Assembly: GCF_027922045.1 (NCBI RefSeq)
Contig: NZ_BSEX01000001.1
Location: forward strand, 241,348 to 302,989
DNA length: 61,642 nt
From: Microbacterium terregens
Lineage (GTDB): Bacteria > Pseudomonadota > Alphaproteobacteria > Sphingomonadales > Sphingomonadaceae
Direction of reading: 5' to 3'
Under the pieces are notes generated by a model. It ran no database searches. It saw only the letters and a list, made by a program, of their open reading frames with translations, and was not told where the DNA came from. Numbering within the stretch: position 1 is the first letter of the stretch; every line of letters starts with the position of its first letter. Made by a program: the position numbers and the translations under genes. Below are positions 13,568 to 22,889 of this stretch, one piece after another.

Positions 13568-15249
13568 CGAGCGATGCTCCCGTCCTTGCGTTTCCAGTGA
13601 TCGAGTTCGGCGCCCGGAAAGGCTGCCATGGCCGCCACCACCAGGGGCGACGCCAGTATCTCCGCGCGCTCCGCCTCGGCCTGTGCCGCCAGCGTTTCAC
13701 GCAGCGTCGGGTTCCCCGCCCCCTCCCCGATCAGGATGCTCCAGGTCTGGCCGGTGATCTCCCGAAGCGCCAGGCCCAGGTCGCGCGTGAAGTCGGTCGG
13801 CAGCGGCCGCGTGCCCGACATTTCGAGCTCTGGCGGCTCCAGGCGGATCGGGCGGACGTGGTTGCGGACCTGCACCTGCAGGGTGTGGCGGCCGTGCTTT
13901 TCCAGCAAGTCCGCGATCGCCTCGACGCTATCGGGCAGCGCGGGCGGCGCCGGCTCCGGCTCCGCGGCGACCGGCGCCAGAGCAGGTGCGGGTGCGGGTG
14001 CGCTGGCGCCCTGGGGCACTCCCCCGGCGGGCAGCGCCGGTCCGCGGCCTTCTGCCAGCGCCCGTGCAAGCTCGCCCGGGTCCGGCAGGCTCGACGCATG
14101 GATCACGCGCAGCAGCGCCATCTCGCAGGCTTCGATCGGCAGCGCCGCGCGCGCGACCTCGTCATGCCCCTTCAACAGCAACTGCCACAGACGATGCAGC
14201 ATCGGGAACGACAGCGACTCGGCCCAATGGGCGAGCGCCTCGCGCTCCTCTGCCGATTGCCCGGCGGGCGGCGTCGCCCCGACCTTGGCGAGGGTCACGC
14301 CATGCACCGTCTCCAGCAGGGTGCGCAGCACCGCCTGCGGATCGACGCCCAGGTCATATTGGCCGCGCAGCGCCGCGAGCGCCGGCGCCGCCTCGCCTGC
14401 CAGCAGCAGCCGGAACAGTTCGCGGATCGCCCCGCGGTCGGACAGGCCCAGCATCGCTCGCACCGCGTCGGCACGCACGCCCTCGCCTTCCATCCCGGCA
14501 TGAGCGATCGCCTGGTCGAGGATCGAAAGGCCATCGCGGGCCGAGCCTTCCGCCGCACGCGCGATCAGCGCCAGCGCCTCGGGCTCCGCTTCGAAGCCTT
14601 CGGCGGCGACCACATGCGCGAAATGCTCAGCGAGCAGCTCGGCGGGGATTCGGCGCAGGTCGAATCGCTGGCAGCGCGACAGCACCGTGACCGGCACCTT
14701 GTTCACCTCGGTCGTGGCGAACAGGAACTTCACATGGCCGGGCGGCTCCTCCAGTGTCTTGAGGAGGCCGTTGAAGGCCGCCTTCGACAACATGTGGACT
14801 TCGTCGATGATGTAGATCTTGTAACGCGCCGATACCGCCGCGTAGCGCGAGGCCTCGATGATCTCGCGGATGTCGTCGATGCCGGTGTGGCTGGCGGCGT
14901 CCATCTCGATCACGTCGATATGGCGCCCCTCTGCGATCGCGCGGCAGGGCTCGCATACCCCACACGGATCGATGGTCGGGCCGCCCTGCCCGTCCGGACC
15001 GATGCAGTTGAGCGCCTTGGCGATCAGCCGCGCGGTGGAAGTCTTGCCGACCCCGCGCACCCCGGTGAGCAGGAAGGCATGCGCCAGCCGGTCGCGCTTG
15101 ATCGCATTCCCCAGCGTGGTGACCATCGCATCCTGGCCAATCAGCTGGGAGAAGGTCTGGGGCCGATACTTGCGTGCCAGCACGCGATAGGCGTCCGCCT
15201 TGGCGGTGGGCTGCGGCGTCTCGCCCAGGTCTAGGAAGGAATCGGACAT
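13564..15249 (-). CDS. dnaX: DNA polymerase III subunit gamma/tau
   Basis: A 561-residue clamp-loader ATPase. The AAA+ domain has Walker A G-V-R-G-V-G-K-T (about residues 63-70), a zinc-binding cysteine cluster (Cys82 and the C-G-V-C-E-P-C group), Walker B with D-E-V-H and sensor S-R-C. A proline/alanine-rich linker (about residues 400-440) leads into a C-terminal tau-like domain that contacts the polymerase. I see no obvious slippage heptamer that would make a shorter gamma form. The ATG at 15249 is about 100 bases downstream of the SRP RNA gene on the same strand. Confidence 0.95.
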   Translation of the reverse strand: MSDSFLDLGETPQPTAKADAYRVLARKYRPQTFSQLIGQDAMVTTLGNAIKRDRLAHAFLLTGVRGVGKTSTARLIAKALNCIGPDGQGGPTIDPCGVCEPCRAIAEGRHIDVIEMDAASHTGIDDIREIIEASRYAAVSARYKIYIIDEVHMLSKAAFNGLLKTLEEPPGHVKFLFATTEVNKVPVTVLSRCQRFDLRRIPAELLAEHFAHVVAAEGFEAEPEALALIARAAEGSARDGLSILDQAIAHAGMEGEGVRADAVRAMLGLSDRGAIRELFRLLLAGEAAPALAALRGQYDLGVDPQAVLRTLLETVHGVTLAKVGATPPAGQSAEEREALAHWAESLSFPMLHRLWQLLLKGHDEVARAALPIEACEMALLRVIHASSLPDPGELARALAEGRGPALPAGGVPQGASAPAPAPALAPVAAEPEPAPPALPDSVEAIADLLEKHGRHTLQVQVRNHVRPIRLEPPELEMSGTRPLPTDFTRDLGLALREITGQTWSILIGEGAGNPTLRETLAAQAEAERAEILASPLVVAAMAAFPGAELDHWKRKDGSIAR

Positions 15250-15352
15250 GTCGGCCGATCCTTAGCGGCTCACGCAGCGGCTGTCGAAGCCGCGGGCTGC
15301 AAAGAGGCGGCTTGCAACGCCTGCGAGCGATGAGCCAGCGATGGGTTGAGGT

Positions 15353-15441
15353 GGGAGCCGGAACGACCCGGTACGGAATCGTTGCGGCTGCTTCCTTCCG
15401 GACCTGACCGGGTTGGCGACGGCACCGTCCGCCCGACTCCC
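15353..15441 (-). ncRNA. ffs: Signal recognition particle RNA (4.5S type)
   Basis: On the minus strand, the segment holds the universal SRP RNA apical core GGTCAGGTCCGGAAGGAAGC within a long hairpin. The outer ends pair: GGGAGTCGG at the 5' side with CCGGCTCCC at the 3' side. The length of about 90 nt fits the small Gram-negative SRP RNA. It works with Ffh to target membrane proteins. It lies directly upstream of dnaX. Confidence 0.93.
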
Positions 15442-15505
15442 GCGCGCCATATGGACAAGGGCCGGCCCCGTGGCAAGCCCGGCGTCACTCGGCGGGTAGC
15501 GGTGC

Positions 15506-15955
15506 TCAGACGCCGGGCGGCAGGTCGGTCCCGATCACAGGTGCCGGAGGCTGCGGGAGCGAGACCTCCCGGGCCATCGCGGCGACATCGGCGATGTGGC
15601 GCTGCAGGCGCTCCACCATGCGGACAGCCGCGGGATGATATTCGTCCCAGCGCTCGACGGCATCCTCCGCGATCCAGCGCCGCTGGAAAGCGCGAAAGCT
15701 CTCCGTCAGTTCGATGCAGTCGATCTTCATCGCCCGGGCGAGCGCAGCGTCCCGGGCATTGCCGCCGGCGATGATCGGATCGAACACCTCGCGGTGGATG
15801 AACTGCTGATAGGAGGTCAACAGCCGCCCCATCGCGCTTCGGCGCGTGGCGAGAAAGGCCGCGGAGGGGCGCAGTTGCGGGTCGCGAAGAAGCGGATCGC
15901 CTTCTTTGAGCAGCGCCAGCATCCAGCCGTGATGATCCTGCAAGCGTTGCAGCAT
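15506..15955 (-). CDS. Conserved-looking helical protein of unknown function
   Basis: A 149-residue soluble, mostly alpha-helical protein ([11 protein letters not shown] start). It has several histidines and glutamates spaced along helices (H-H-G-W, H-R-E-V-F-D), which could suggest a hemerythrin-like bundle, but the metal motif is not convincing. The start at 15955 is chosen because a GAGGGGAG ribosome site lies just upstream; the reading frame itself extends farther. The C-terminus is proline-rich. It is divergent from dcd. No function assigned. Confidence 0.6.
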   Translation of the reverse strand: MLQRLQDHHGWMLALLKEGDPLLRDPQLRPSAAFLATRRSAMGRLLTSYQQFIHREVFDPIIAGGNARDAALARAMKIDCIELTESFRAFQRRWIAEDAVERWDEYHPAAVRMVERLQRHIADVAAMAREVSLPQPPAPVIGTDLPPGV

Positions 15956-16151
15956 GCTCGCTCCCCTCGTGCACATTGGCGACGAAGTCCCGCGGAACCC
16001 GTGGTTTCTGTCCCGCTCCCGCTCGTTAGCACAAATAGCCGGATCGCGCCCGGGGGGATGCATCCGGCGCGCCCGCTGGATCGATCGCCACTGTGGGGTT
16101 GCTCAGACTGGCAAAGCGGGCAAAGGCTCCCCGCCAAAGCAGGGGGACACC

Positions 16152-16706
16152 ATGGCGATTCTTTCCGACCGCTGGATCCGGGAACAGGCGGTCGAGCACC
16201 GCATGATCGAGCCGTTCGTCGAGGCGCAGCGGCGCGAGGGCTGCATCAGCTACGGCCTGTCCTCCTATGGCTATGACGCGCGGGTCGCGGACGAGTTCAA
16301 GATCTTCACCAACGTCGATTCGGCGACGGTGGACCCCAAGGACTTCGCCGCCAACAGCTTCGTCGACCGGCAGACCGACGTGTGCATCATCCCGCCCAAC
16401 AGCTTCGCGCTGGCCCGCACGGTCGAATATTTCCGCGTGCCCCGCGACGTGCTGGTGATCTGCCTCGGCAAGTCCACCTATGCGCGCTGCGGCATCATCG
16501 TGAACGTGACCCCGCTCGAACCCGAGTGGGAGGGCCATGTCACGCTGGAATTCTCCAACACGACCCCCCTCCCGGCCAAGATCTACGCCAACGAGGGTGC
16601 CTGCCAGTTCCTGTTCCTGAAGGGCAACGAACCGTGTGAGACCAGCTACGCCGACCGCGCCGGCAAATATATGGGCCAGCGCGGGGTCACGCTGCCCCGG
16701 CTGTAG
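16152..16706 (+). CDS. dcd: dCTP deaminase
   Basis: A 184-residue trimeric enzyme that deaminates dCTP to dUTP for thymidylate synthesis. Visible family motifs are [13 protein letters not shown] near residue 36, the G-K-S-T-Y-A-R-C-G segment, T-P-L-E-P-E-W-E-G with the catalytic glutamate, and a C-terminal [10 protein letters not shown]. The start is the ATG at 16152 after AGGGGGACACC. It is a single-gene unit. Confidence 0.94.
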   Translation: MAILSDRWIREQAVEHRMIEPFVEAQRREGCISYGLSSYGYDARVADEFKIFTNVDSATVDPKDFAANSFVDRQTDVCIIPPNSFALARTVEYFRVPRDVLVICLGKSTYARCGIIVNVTPLEPEWEGHVTLEFSNTTPLPAKIYANEGACQFLFLKGNEPCETSYADRAGKYMGQRGVTLPRL

Positions 16707-17241
16707 GGGCGCCTTCCCTCCCGCTTCCCGCTTAGGCCGGTTAGCCGGTCTTGCTCCGAGCACCGGACCGGCCTCGAGCGGAATTCCCGCTCCATGGGCG
16801 GCCGACCGGCAGTGAAGCGCAGGACGGCCGAGGCCAGCGAACCCCTGGGGCCCCGTTGGTTGCCCATGCTGTGCCGGGCTGCGGCGTCATGAACGTCACC
16901 TCTCTACCCGTCGCCACGGCCGCGTAGCCTGCGGACCGTTGATGATCCGCCGTGAGCCGGTTCGACGCGCACGGCCGACGACTCTGAGCTAGGTCGGGTC
17001 AGTCCAGAATCGTGAGAAAACGCTCCGTCGAGAGCGCTCCATCATGTCAGCCCCGCGGTGGCAGCCAAGCCACGCTCCGGACCGTCTGGCGCAGCAGAGG
17101 GGCCGTGGCCCGTCCCCAGGAAGACCCGACTTTCCGCAGGGCGCCGCTGCGTCCTTCAGGCACGGTTCCGCACCCCGCGATCAACGCCGCCTCCCTGCCT
17201 TACGCGATCGGCTCCGCCTGGCCAGCAGCGCCCCAGACAGC
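16707..17241. other. Intergenic stretch without a recognised gene
   Basis: About 540 bases between dcd and the terminator of the tonB operon. Open frames here are short, lack ribosome sites and have no recognisable protein features. I found no tRNA or known RNA motif. It is somewhat less regular in codon periodicity than its flanks. A small RNA cannot be excluded by eye. Confidence 0.4.
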
Positions 17242-17276
17242 AAAACGCCCGCGCGGGGGTCCGCGCGGGCGCTTTT
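17242..17276 (-). terminator. Rho-independent terminator of the tonB-exbBDD operon (bidirectional)
   Basis: A perfect 11-base-pair stem (CGCCCGCGCGG / CCGCGCGGGCG) with a 4-base loop. On the minus strand it is followed at once by TTTT, and on the plus strand by CTTTT, so it can work in both directions. It lies about 30 bases past the stop of the last exbD gene. Confidence 0.85.
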
Positions 17277-17304
17277 CGATCGCTTGCTGGTCCGGCGAAC
17301 CGGA

Positions 17305-17730
17305 TCAGAAGTCGTTGCGGTACTGCTCGTTGCCGACGAACCCAAGCTTGGTCACGTTGGACCGCTTGATGATCGACAAGATGCCGTCGACGACCTCGTA
17401 GCGGGCGTTCGCGTCGGGCTGGAAGTGGAGTTCCGGCTCCGGCGACATCGCCGCAGTCTGGTCGAGGTACTGACGCAGCGTCACCTCGTCGACCGTCGCA
17501 CCGTTCCAGGTGACGACGCCGTCCGCCGTGATCGCGATCTTGTTCTTTTCCGAATCAACCACATCCTGCCTGTTCGGATCCGGCTGAGGCAGATCCACCT
17601 TCACCGCATGCGTCTGAATCGGGATGGTGATGATGAACATGATGAGGAGCACGAGCAGGACGTCGATCAACGGCGTCGTGTTCATTTCCATCATCGGCTC
17701 GCCGTCATCGCGGCCGCCACTCATTGCCAT
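17305..17730 (-). CDS. exbD: ExbD/TolR biopolymer transport protein (second copy)
   Basis: A 141-residue protein with a short cytosolic N-terminus, the conserved M-N-T-T-P-L-I-D-V-L-L-V-L-L sequence carrying the essential membrane aspartate, one transmembrane helix and a periplasmic domain. ExbD with ExbB forms the proton-driven motor that energises TonB. It is last in the tonB-exbB-exbD-exbD order, 28 bases after the first exbD. The two ExbD copies share the helix motif but differ in the periplasmic domain; this one lacks the C-x-x-V-Y segment of its neighbour. Confidence 0.9.
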   Translation of the reverse strand: MAMSGGRDDGEPMMEMNTTPLIDVLLVLLIMFIITIPIQTHAVKVDLPQPDPNRQDVVDSEKNKIAITADGVVTWNGATVDEVTLRQYLDQTAAMSPEPELHFQPDANARYEVVDGILSIIKRSNVTKLGFVGNEQYRNDF

Positions 17731-17758
17731 GTGAGACTACTCCTCGAAAACGCCGGCA

Positions 17759-18238
17759 TCAGAGACGGGGCGTGCCGCCCGGCTCGGGCTCCGAGATGAA
17801 GCCGACCTTGGCGAAGCCAGCCGACTGCATCGTGTAGATGGTGCCGCCGATGCAGCGGTACGGGGTGTTCACGTCGCCGCGGATGTGGACCTCGGGAAGC
17901 TCGACGCCCGGAGCGTTCGGGCCGCCCTGACGTGCGACCTCGTCCTCGAGCTTCTTGACCGCGCGCTCGCGAAGTTCGCCGCTGCTGACCGGCGTGAGGT
18001 TCCAATACACCTCACAGCTGTTGCCGGAGCCGCGTACGGAGAGCGACACGTTTTCAGGCTTGGTCGTCGTCGGCTCGAACTCCACCTTCGGAAGCTGCAG
18101 TTCCACCGACTGGACCACCACCGGCACTGCGATCAGGAAGATGATCAGAAGCACCAGCATCACGTCCACGAGCGGCGTGGTATTGATGTCCGAAAGCGGC
18201 TTTTCTTCGGAGCCGTCGCCGCCAACACTCATCGCCAT
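17759..18238 (-). CDS. exbD: ExbD/TolR biopolymer transport protein (first copy)
   Basis: A 159-residue ExbD with I-N-T-T-P-L-V-D-V-M-L-V-L-L around the essential aspartate, one membrane helix and a longer periplasmic domain containing two cysteines (S-C-E-V-Y and R-C-I-G-G) that could form a disulfide. It probably heteromerises with the second ExbD. The gene is 73 bases downstream of exbB. Confidence 0.9.
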   Translation of the reverse strand: MAMSVGGDGSEEKPLSDINTTPLVDVMLVLLIIFLIAVPVVVQSVELQLPKVEFEPTTTKPENVSLSVRGSGNSCEVYWNLTPVSSGELRERAVKKLEDEVARQGGPNAPGVELPEVHIRGDVNTPYRCIGGTIYTMQSAGFAKVGFISEPEPGGTPRL

Positions 18239-18311
18239 AAGGCTATCCTATTCTCGTTTTCGTCACGTCGTCCGCCGGGCCGTGAAGCCCGGCGGCGAGG
18301 TAGGTATCCGC

Positions 18312-19118
18312 TTACGGACGGGTCGGCACGCCACCGGTCTGGCCGGCGGTCGTGGTGCCGGTCACCGGCTTCGCAGCGGTCGCGGCCGGCTTGGCAGCAA
18401 CGGTCGACTTCGAAGCGAGCGTCGGGCGAACCGCGCCGTTCGAGGCCAGGAAGCCCAGCACGTCGTTCGAGAAGGCCGACAGGTCTTCCGCGATCGACTT
18501 GTTGCGGCGCTGCAGCCAGTTGTAGGCGAGCACGGCGGGAACCGCGACGACCAGACCGATGGCGGTCATGATCAGCGCTTCACCGACCGGGCCGGCGACG
18601 TCGCCGATGGCGGCCTGGCCAGCGGCACCGATCTTCACCAGCGCGCGGTAGATGCCGACCACGGTACCGAACAGACCGACGAACGGCGAGGTCGCGCCGA
18701 CGGTCGCGAGGAACGCGAGGCCCGCACCGAGCTTCGAGTTGATCGCGGCTTCCGAACGCGCGAGCGAGCCGTGCAGCCAGTCATGCGCCTCGACCGGATC
18801 GGTCAGCTTGGCGTGCTGCTCCTGAGCGGCGAGGCCGTCGTCGACGATCTGGCGATAGGCCGAGTTCTTGTCGAGCTTGGCAGCGCCTTCGCGCAGCGAG
18901 TTCGACTGCCAGAAGGTCGCGCGGACGCGCTTCGCCTGGTTGATGATCTTCTGCTGCTCGAACAGCTTGGTGAACAGGATGTAGAACGAGCCGACCGACA
19001 TGATCACCAGGATGGCGAGCACGGTCCAGGCGATCGCACCGCCCTGCTGCAGAGCTTCCCAGAAGCCGAAGTTCGGAGCGCCGGCGGGAGCCCCGGCAGC
19101 AAAGATGTTGGTGAGCAT
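18312..19118 (-). CDS. exbB: ExbB/MotA/TolQ proton channel family protein
   Basis: A 268-residue inner-membrane protein with three hydrophobic segments: one near residues 28-50 and two in the conserved MotA/TolQ/ExbB domain (G-L-A-F-L-A-T-V-G-A-T-S-P-F-V-G-L-F-G-T-V and A-L-I-M-T-A-I-G-L-V-V-A-V-P-A-V). The tail of about 45 residues is rich in alanine, threonine and lysine and lies beyond the usual family end. It forms the proton channel of the TonB complex. It sits between tonB and the exbD pair. Confidence 0.92.
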   Translation of the reverse strand: MLTNIFAAGAPAGAPNFGFWEALQQGGAIAWTVLAILVIMSVGSFYILFTKLFEQQKIINQAKRVRATFWQSNSLREGAAKLDKNSAYRQIVDDGLAAQEQHAKLTDPVEAHDWLHGSLARSEAAINSKLGAGLAFLATVGATSPFVGLFGTVVGIYRALVKIGAAGQAAIGDVAGPVGEALIMTAIGLVVAVPAVLAYNWLQRRNKSIAEDLSAFSNDVLGFLASNGAVRPTLASKSTVAAKPAATAAKPVTGTTTAGQTGGVPTRP

Positions 19119-19195
19119 TGTGAGATGTATCCCTTACAGAAGCATGCGCGAATGGTTCTAAGGTGCCCGGCGCACGAGCGCCGGGCCTTGTACGA

Positions 19196-19879
19196 TTATT
19201 GGTCTTCGAGCTTCCAGGTCACGCTGAGCGGATAGGTCGAGGCGACCGGATTGCCCGCTGCGTCCTGTGCCGGCGTGAACCGCACGCGGCTCTTGGAGAT
19301 CCGGCACGTCGTCTGGTCCAGCGCGGAGTTGCCGCTCGAGGACGTGACGACGCAATCGGTCACCCGACCATCGGTGCCCACGGTCAGCTTTGCGCTGACG
19401 CGACCTTCGGCGCCCTCGCGAACCGCCGACGGCGGATACGCATCACGGCCGAAGAACTGGCCCGGATTACCCTTCAGACCCGCCTTCTTGCTGATCGCAG
19501 GCGGGGCCGGCGGAGCGGGCGGCGCAGGAGGTGCCGGCGGCGCGGCGACCGGAACCGGATTGTACGTCGGCGGCGGCGTCGTCACCGACTGGATCACCAC
19601 CGGCGGCGGTGTCTGCACGCGCACGATCGGCGGCGGCGTCACCACCGGCGGCGGCGACTGCGGCGGCTGATCCGGCGGCGGCGGCGGCGGCGGCGGAACT
19701 TCCTCAGGCGGGGGCGGCGGCTCGACGATGTCGAACGTGTCCAGGTCCTCCACCTGCTTCTTCACGTACTTGTACGCGAGACCAGATATAAATGCGTACC
19801 CAATGAGCACGTGCAGCAACGCCACGACGGCGATTGCGACGATGCGCCCAGGACCCGCTTTTTGATCAGCATAGGCCAT
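19196..19879 (-). CDS. tonB: TonB energy transducer
   Basis: A 227-residue protein: an N-terminal membrane anchor (about residues 11-30: I-V-A-I-A-V-V-A-L-L-H-V-L-I), a long proline-rich periplasmic spacer with P-P-P-P repeats and an A-P-P repeat run (residues about 50-135), and a C-terminal TonB box-binding domain (Y-P-P-S-A-V-R-E-G-A-E-G-R-V). It passes energy from ExbB/ExbD to outer-membrane receptors, which are numerous in sphingomonads. The ATG at 19879 has AAGGAG about 12 bases upstream. First gene of the tonB-exbB-exbD-exbD operon. Confidence 0.94.
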   Translation of the reverse strand: MAYADQKAGPGRIVAIAVVALLHVLIGYAFISGLAYKYVKKQVEDLDTFDIVEPPPPPEEVPPPPPPPPDQPPQSPPPVVTPPPIVRVQTPPPVVIQSVTTPPPTYNPVPVAAPPAPPAPPAPPAPPAISKKAGLKGNPGQFFGRDAYPPSAVREGAEGRVSAKLTVGTDGRVTDCVVTSSSGNSALDQTTCRISKSRVRFTPAQDAAGNPVASTYPLSVTWKLEDQ

Positions 19880-20105
19880 TCAGCAACAAAACTCCTTAAG
19901 CCTCACACCGAGTGGTACGGAGCGCGTTCGCAGCCCGCGACCTTGCATCCGCACCATCGCCGTAGCGCTGCTGGGAACACCGCCGATTCTCTATCGTGGC
20001 ACTTTCCGCGACGCAAACGCTTTGTCAGACGCAACAAAAGTGCAATCGTCGGTACGAACGCCCGCATCTTGAATCGGCCTAGGTCGATGCTGCAAGATCG
20101 CGTAG

Positions 20106-20972
20106 ATGCTGGCAACCATGTTTCGACTTTATCCTGCATCCGCATCGGCGGCACTGCTGCTTTTCGCCCCCCTTTCGCCCGCGGCAACGGCACAGCAAAC
20201 CGCGCCCGCCGAGCAGCCCGCCGTCGGCTATGCGGAAGTCGCCGATCTGGTGCTTGCGGCGCCGCTGGTCATCGACGCGACGATCACCAGCGCGACCCGC
20301 ATCAAAGGTGCCGAGGCCGCCGGCGTCGCCGCCAATGCGGCCCGCTTCTATGTCGAGGCAGAGGTCGGCGCGCTGATCCGCGGCTCGGGCGCGATGCCGG
20401 CGCGAATCGGCTATCTCGTTGATGTTCCGCTGGATTTCCGAGGACGTGCGCCCAGTCTGAAGAAGACGCGGGTGCTGATCTTCGCCCGCCCGGTCGCCGG
20501 CCGGCCCGACCAGGTACAGCTCGTGCAGCTTGATGCGCAGCGGAGCTGGAGCCCGGCGCTCGACGCGCGCGCACGCGGTGTCGTCCGGGAGATCCTGGAT
20601 CGCAACGCGCCCCCGGCGATCACCGGCATCGGCAACGCCTTCCACGTCGTGGGCACGCTGCCGGGCGAGGGAGAGACGCAGATCTTCCTGAAGACGGAGA
20701 CCGGCGACCCGGTGTCGCTGCTGGTGCTGCGCCGCCCGAATCAGCCGCCCCGCTGGGCCGTGTCGTTCGGGGACATCGTCAATGAGGGCGCTGGTCCGCC
20801 GCAGCGGGACACGCTGGGTTGGTACCGACTCGCCTGCGGGCTCCCGCGCAGCCTGCCCGCCTCCGCCCTGGAGACGCAGGACGAACAGGGCGCGCGAATC
20901 GCCGCCGAGGACTATCAGTTCGTGCTGCGCTCGCTCGGCCCCTGCCACGCCGAGTCCGGCGCCGGCGCCTGA
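20106..20972 (+). CDS. Exported protein of unknown function
   Basis: A 288-residue protein with a signal peptide (F-R-L-Y-P-A-S-A-S-A-A-L-L-L-F-A, cleavage after A-T-A-Q). The start may be 20106 or the ATG at 20118. The mature part has a beta-rich half dealing with V-L-I-F-A-R-P-V segments and two late cysteines (L-A-C-G-L and G-P-C-H) that may form a disulfide. I do not recognise the family. It is divergent from tonB across 226 bases and converges with the SDR gene; no functional link is visible. Confidence 0.65.
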   Translation: MLATMFRLYPASASAALLLFAPLSPAATAQQTAPAEQPAVGYAEVADLVLAAPLVIDATITSATRIKGAEAAGVAANAARFYVEAEVGALIRGSGAMPARIGYLVDVPLDFRGRAPSLKKTRVLIFARPVAGRPDQVQLVQLDAQRSWSPALDARARGVVREILDRNAPPAITGIGNAFHVVGTLPGEGETQIFLKTETGDPVSLLVLRRPNQPPRWAVSFGDIVNEGAGPPQRDTLGWYRLACGLPRSLPASALETQDEQGARIAAEDYQFVLRSLGPCHAESGAGA

Positions 20973-20993
20973 TCTTGCGCGACGGCGAGGGCC

Positions 20994-21782
20994 TCAGTCG
21001 CCCTCGCCGTCGCGGGCGAGATGGACGAAGTCCCGCTCGAACCGGCGTAGATTGGCGCCTCCGTCCACGAACAGCACCTGCCCGGTCGTCGCCCGCGCAC
21101 CGGCTAGGAACAGCACCGCATCGGCGATGTCGTCCGGTTCCGGCAAGCGCGCGAGCGGCATGAGGCCGGCGAGTCGCGCCACCTGCTCGGGCGTATAATC
21201 CGCGGTCGGCATCGTCAGTCCCGGCGCCACGCCGTTCACGCGGACACCCGGCTTCAGCGCATAGGCAAGCGTGCGGGTGACCTCCGCCAGCGCCTGCTTG
21301 GAAATCGTGTAGGCGAGCTGGTCCGCAGGCGGCTGGACGATGCGCTCGTCCAGCATGTTGATGACGCAGGTCCCTTCCGCGGGCGCCTGCGCCGCAACCG
21401 CGGCTGCGAGCGCGAACGGTGCCGCGGCGTTCACCGCGAAATGCCGCACCAGCGCATCCATGCCGGGCACCGCTGCGTCCTCGGCCCGGAAGCAGGAGGC
21501 GTTGTTGACCAGAAGCGTCACCGGCTGCCCGAAATGCGCCGCCACGCGCGGCACCAGGCCCGCTACCGCCTCCGGATCGGAAAGCTCCGCTGCGAAGCAT
21601 TGATAGGGCGCGCCCGCAGCCTCGAGGCGGGCAAGAAGATCCGCGTCCGGCTCGCCTTCGCTGCTCGCGTGCAACGCCAGCGCATAGCCCGCCTCCCCAA
21701 GCCGGGCCGCGATATGCGCGCCGAGCCGCCGGTAGCTTCCGGTGACCAGTGCCAGCGGGCGGGCAGCGGCAGGCGATGTCAC
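20994..21782 (-). CDS. SDR oxidoreductase, pteridine reductase-like (probable FolM)
   Basis: A 262-residue short-chain dehydrogenase. The NADPH motif is T-G-S-Y-R-R-L-G, whose R-R pair is typical of pteridine/dihydromonapterin reductases rather than the common T-G-x3-G-I-G. The catalytic Y-x3-K occurs as Y-T-I-S-K, and N-N-A-S-C matches the N-N-A-S of that subfamily. Its start overlaps the folB stop by four bases, which supports a role in folate or tetrahydromonapterin metabolism, for example a dihydrofolate reductase activity. The exact substrate is inferred. Confidence 0.83.
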   Translation of the reverse strand: MTSPAAARPLALVTGSYRRLGAHIAARLGEAGYALALHASSEGEPDADLLARLEAAGAPYQCFAAELSDPEAVAGLVPRVAAHFGQPVTLLVNNASCFRAEDAAVPGMDALVRHFAVNAAAPFALAAAVAAQAPAEGTCVINMLDERIVQPPADQLAYTISKQALAEVTRTLAYALKPGVRVNGVAPGLTMPTADYTPEQVARLAGLMPLARLPEPDDIADAVLFLAGARATTGQVLFVDGGANLRRFERDFVHLARDGEGD

Positions 21783-22150
21783 GGGCGGTGACGGACCAGC
21801 CGGATCCCGATCGATTCGCCCGCCTCGGCGATGGCGAGCTTCACGATCGATACCTCCACCCGCTGCACGCGCGGATCGGAGATGAACAAGGTGCGTGCGA
21901 TATGGTCCGCAACCCCTTCGATCAGCGTGAAATGTACGCCCTGCGGCAACGCCTCGCTCGCCGCGTGCTTCAGGTCGAGATAGCTCTTCGACGCCGACAG
22001 CGGCGTGTCGGGCGCGAAATGTTCGGGGCAGTCGAGGTCGACCGTCATCGAGATGCGCAGCGGCTGCGGCAGGTGCGTCTCTTCGGAATAGACGCCGGTC
22101 AGAACCTGCACTTCGAAGTCGTGTACCTGGAGTTGGAGAAGATCGCGCAC
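21779..22150 (-). CDS. folB: Dihydroneopterin aldolase
   Basis: A 123-residue FolB-fold protein converting 7,8-dihydroneopterin to 6-hydroxymethyl-dihydropterin in folate synthesis. Family features: E-E-T-H-L-P-Q-P-L near residue 25, Y-L-D-L-K-H-A near residue 57, F-T-L-I-E-G-V-A-D-H-I-A with the conserved glutamate, and V-E-V-S-I-V-K-L near the end. The FolX epimerase shares this fold. It is coupled to the pteridine-reductase-like gene, together a two-gene folate operon. Confidence 0.88.
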   Translation of the reverse strand: MRDLLQLQVHDFEVQVLTGVYSEETHLPQPLRISMTVDLDCPEHFAPDTPLSASKSYLDLKHAASEALPQGVHFTLIEGVADHIARTLFISDPRVQRVEVSIVKLAIAEAGESIGIRLVRHRP

Positions 22151-22321
22151 CGGTTGCTGTCCCTTATGGTTCGATTCGTCCCCTAGCAGATGAGGAGGCG
22201 TCGGGAAGCTGCCCTTCCGGAGAGCACGACCGCCGCCCGCGATTCAGCTTTGCGTCCGCCCGCACGGGGGCTAAACGCGCGCGCCCTCGGCAGTCCCGCC
22301 GGGGAGGAGTCGTCTGCTTCC

Positions 22322-22837
22322 GTGATCCACCTCGTCCCGCTTGCCCAGATCGCCCCGCACCAGGTCGAAGCGTTGCTCGACCGCGCATTCGGGCCGGGTC
22401 GCCATGAGCGCACCGCCTATCGCGTGCGTGCCGGGACTCGCGCGATCCCGGAGCTCAGCTTTGCAGCGGTGGCGGAAGACGGCGCGCTACTCGGCACCAT
22501 CCAGTGCTGGCCGGTTTCGCTCGCCTGCGACGACGGCGAGCGCGTGGCGATGGTGATGGTAGGGCCGGTCGCGGTGGAGCCGGCGGCGCAGCAGGGCGGC
22601 ATCGGGCGCATGCTGATGCGCCACATGCTCGACGCGGCGGATGCGATGCGCGATCCGCTGCCGCTGATGCTGATCGGCGATCCGGAATATTACGGCCGCT
22701 TCTTCGGCTTCGACGCAGCGCACACGAGCCGCTGGCGCCTTCCCGGGCCATTCGAAGCGCGCCGCCTGCTGGCCCGCGGTACAGGAGTTCCGGAGTGCGC
22801 GGGCGAGCTTCAGCCACGCCAGGTCGTGCCGGACTGA
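22322..22837 (+). CDS. GNAT family N-acetyltransferase (YhbS-like)
   Basis: A protein of about 171 residues with the acetyl-CoA pyrophosphate loop Q-Q-G-G-I-G-R-M-L-M and a preceding V-G-P-V-A-V-E-P strand, as in YhbS-type N-acetyltransferases; I-G-D-P-E-Y-Y-G-R-F-F-G-F downstream is typical of that subfamily. The substrate is unknown. I choose the GTG at 22322, where the family-like N-terminus V-I-H-L-V-P-L begins; GGGGAGGAG lies about 13 bases upstream, rather far. The frame stays open to 22190. It heads a run of four plus-strand genes. Confidence 0.78.
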   Translation: MIHLVPLAQIAPHQVEALLDRAFGPGRHERTAYRVRAGTRAIPELSFAAVAEDGALLGTIQCWPVSLACDDGERVAMVMVGPVAVEPAAQQGGIGRMLMRHMLDAADAMRDPLPLMLIGDPEYYGRFFGFDAAHTSRWRLPGPFEARRLLARGTGVPECAGELQPRQVVPD

Positions 22838-22889
22838 GGGTTGTGCGGGGTTGCGCCCGCGCGCCCGGGTCGCCATCGAAGGTCGGGTC

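Noticed and set aside
16707..17241. Short open frames in the gap after dcd
   Set aside because: They overlap each other on both strands, lack ribosome sites and have no protein-like composition.
19540..19740. GC-rich triplet repeats inside tonB as a tandem-repeat locus
   Set aside because: They encode the proline-rich spacer of TonB, which explains the repetition.
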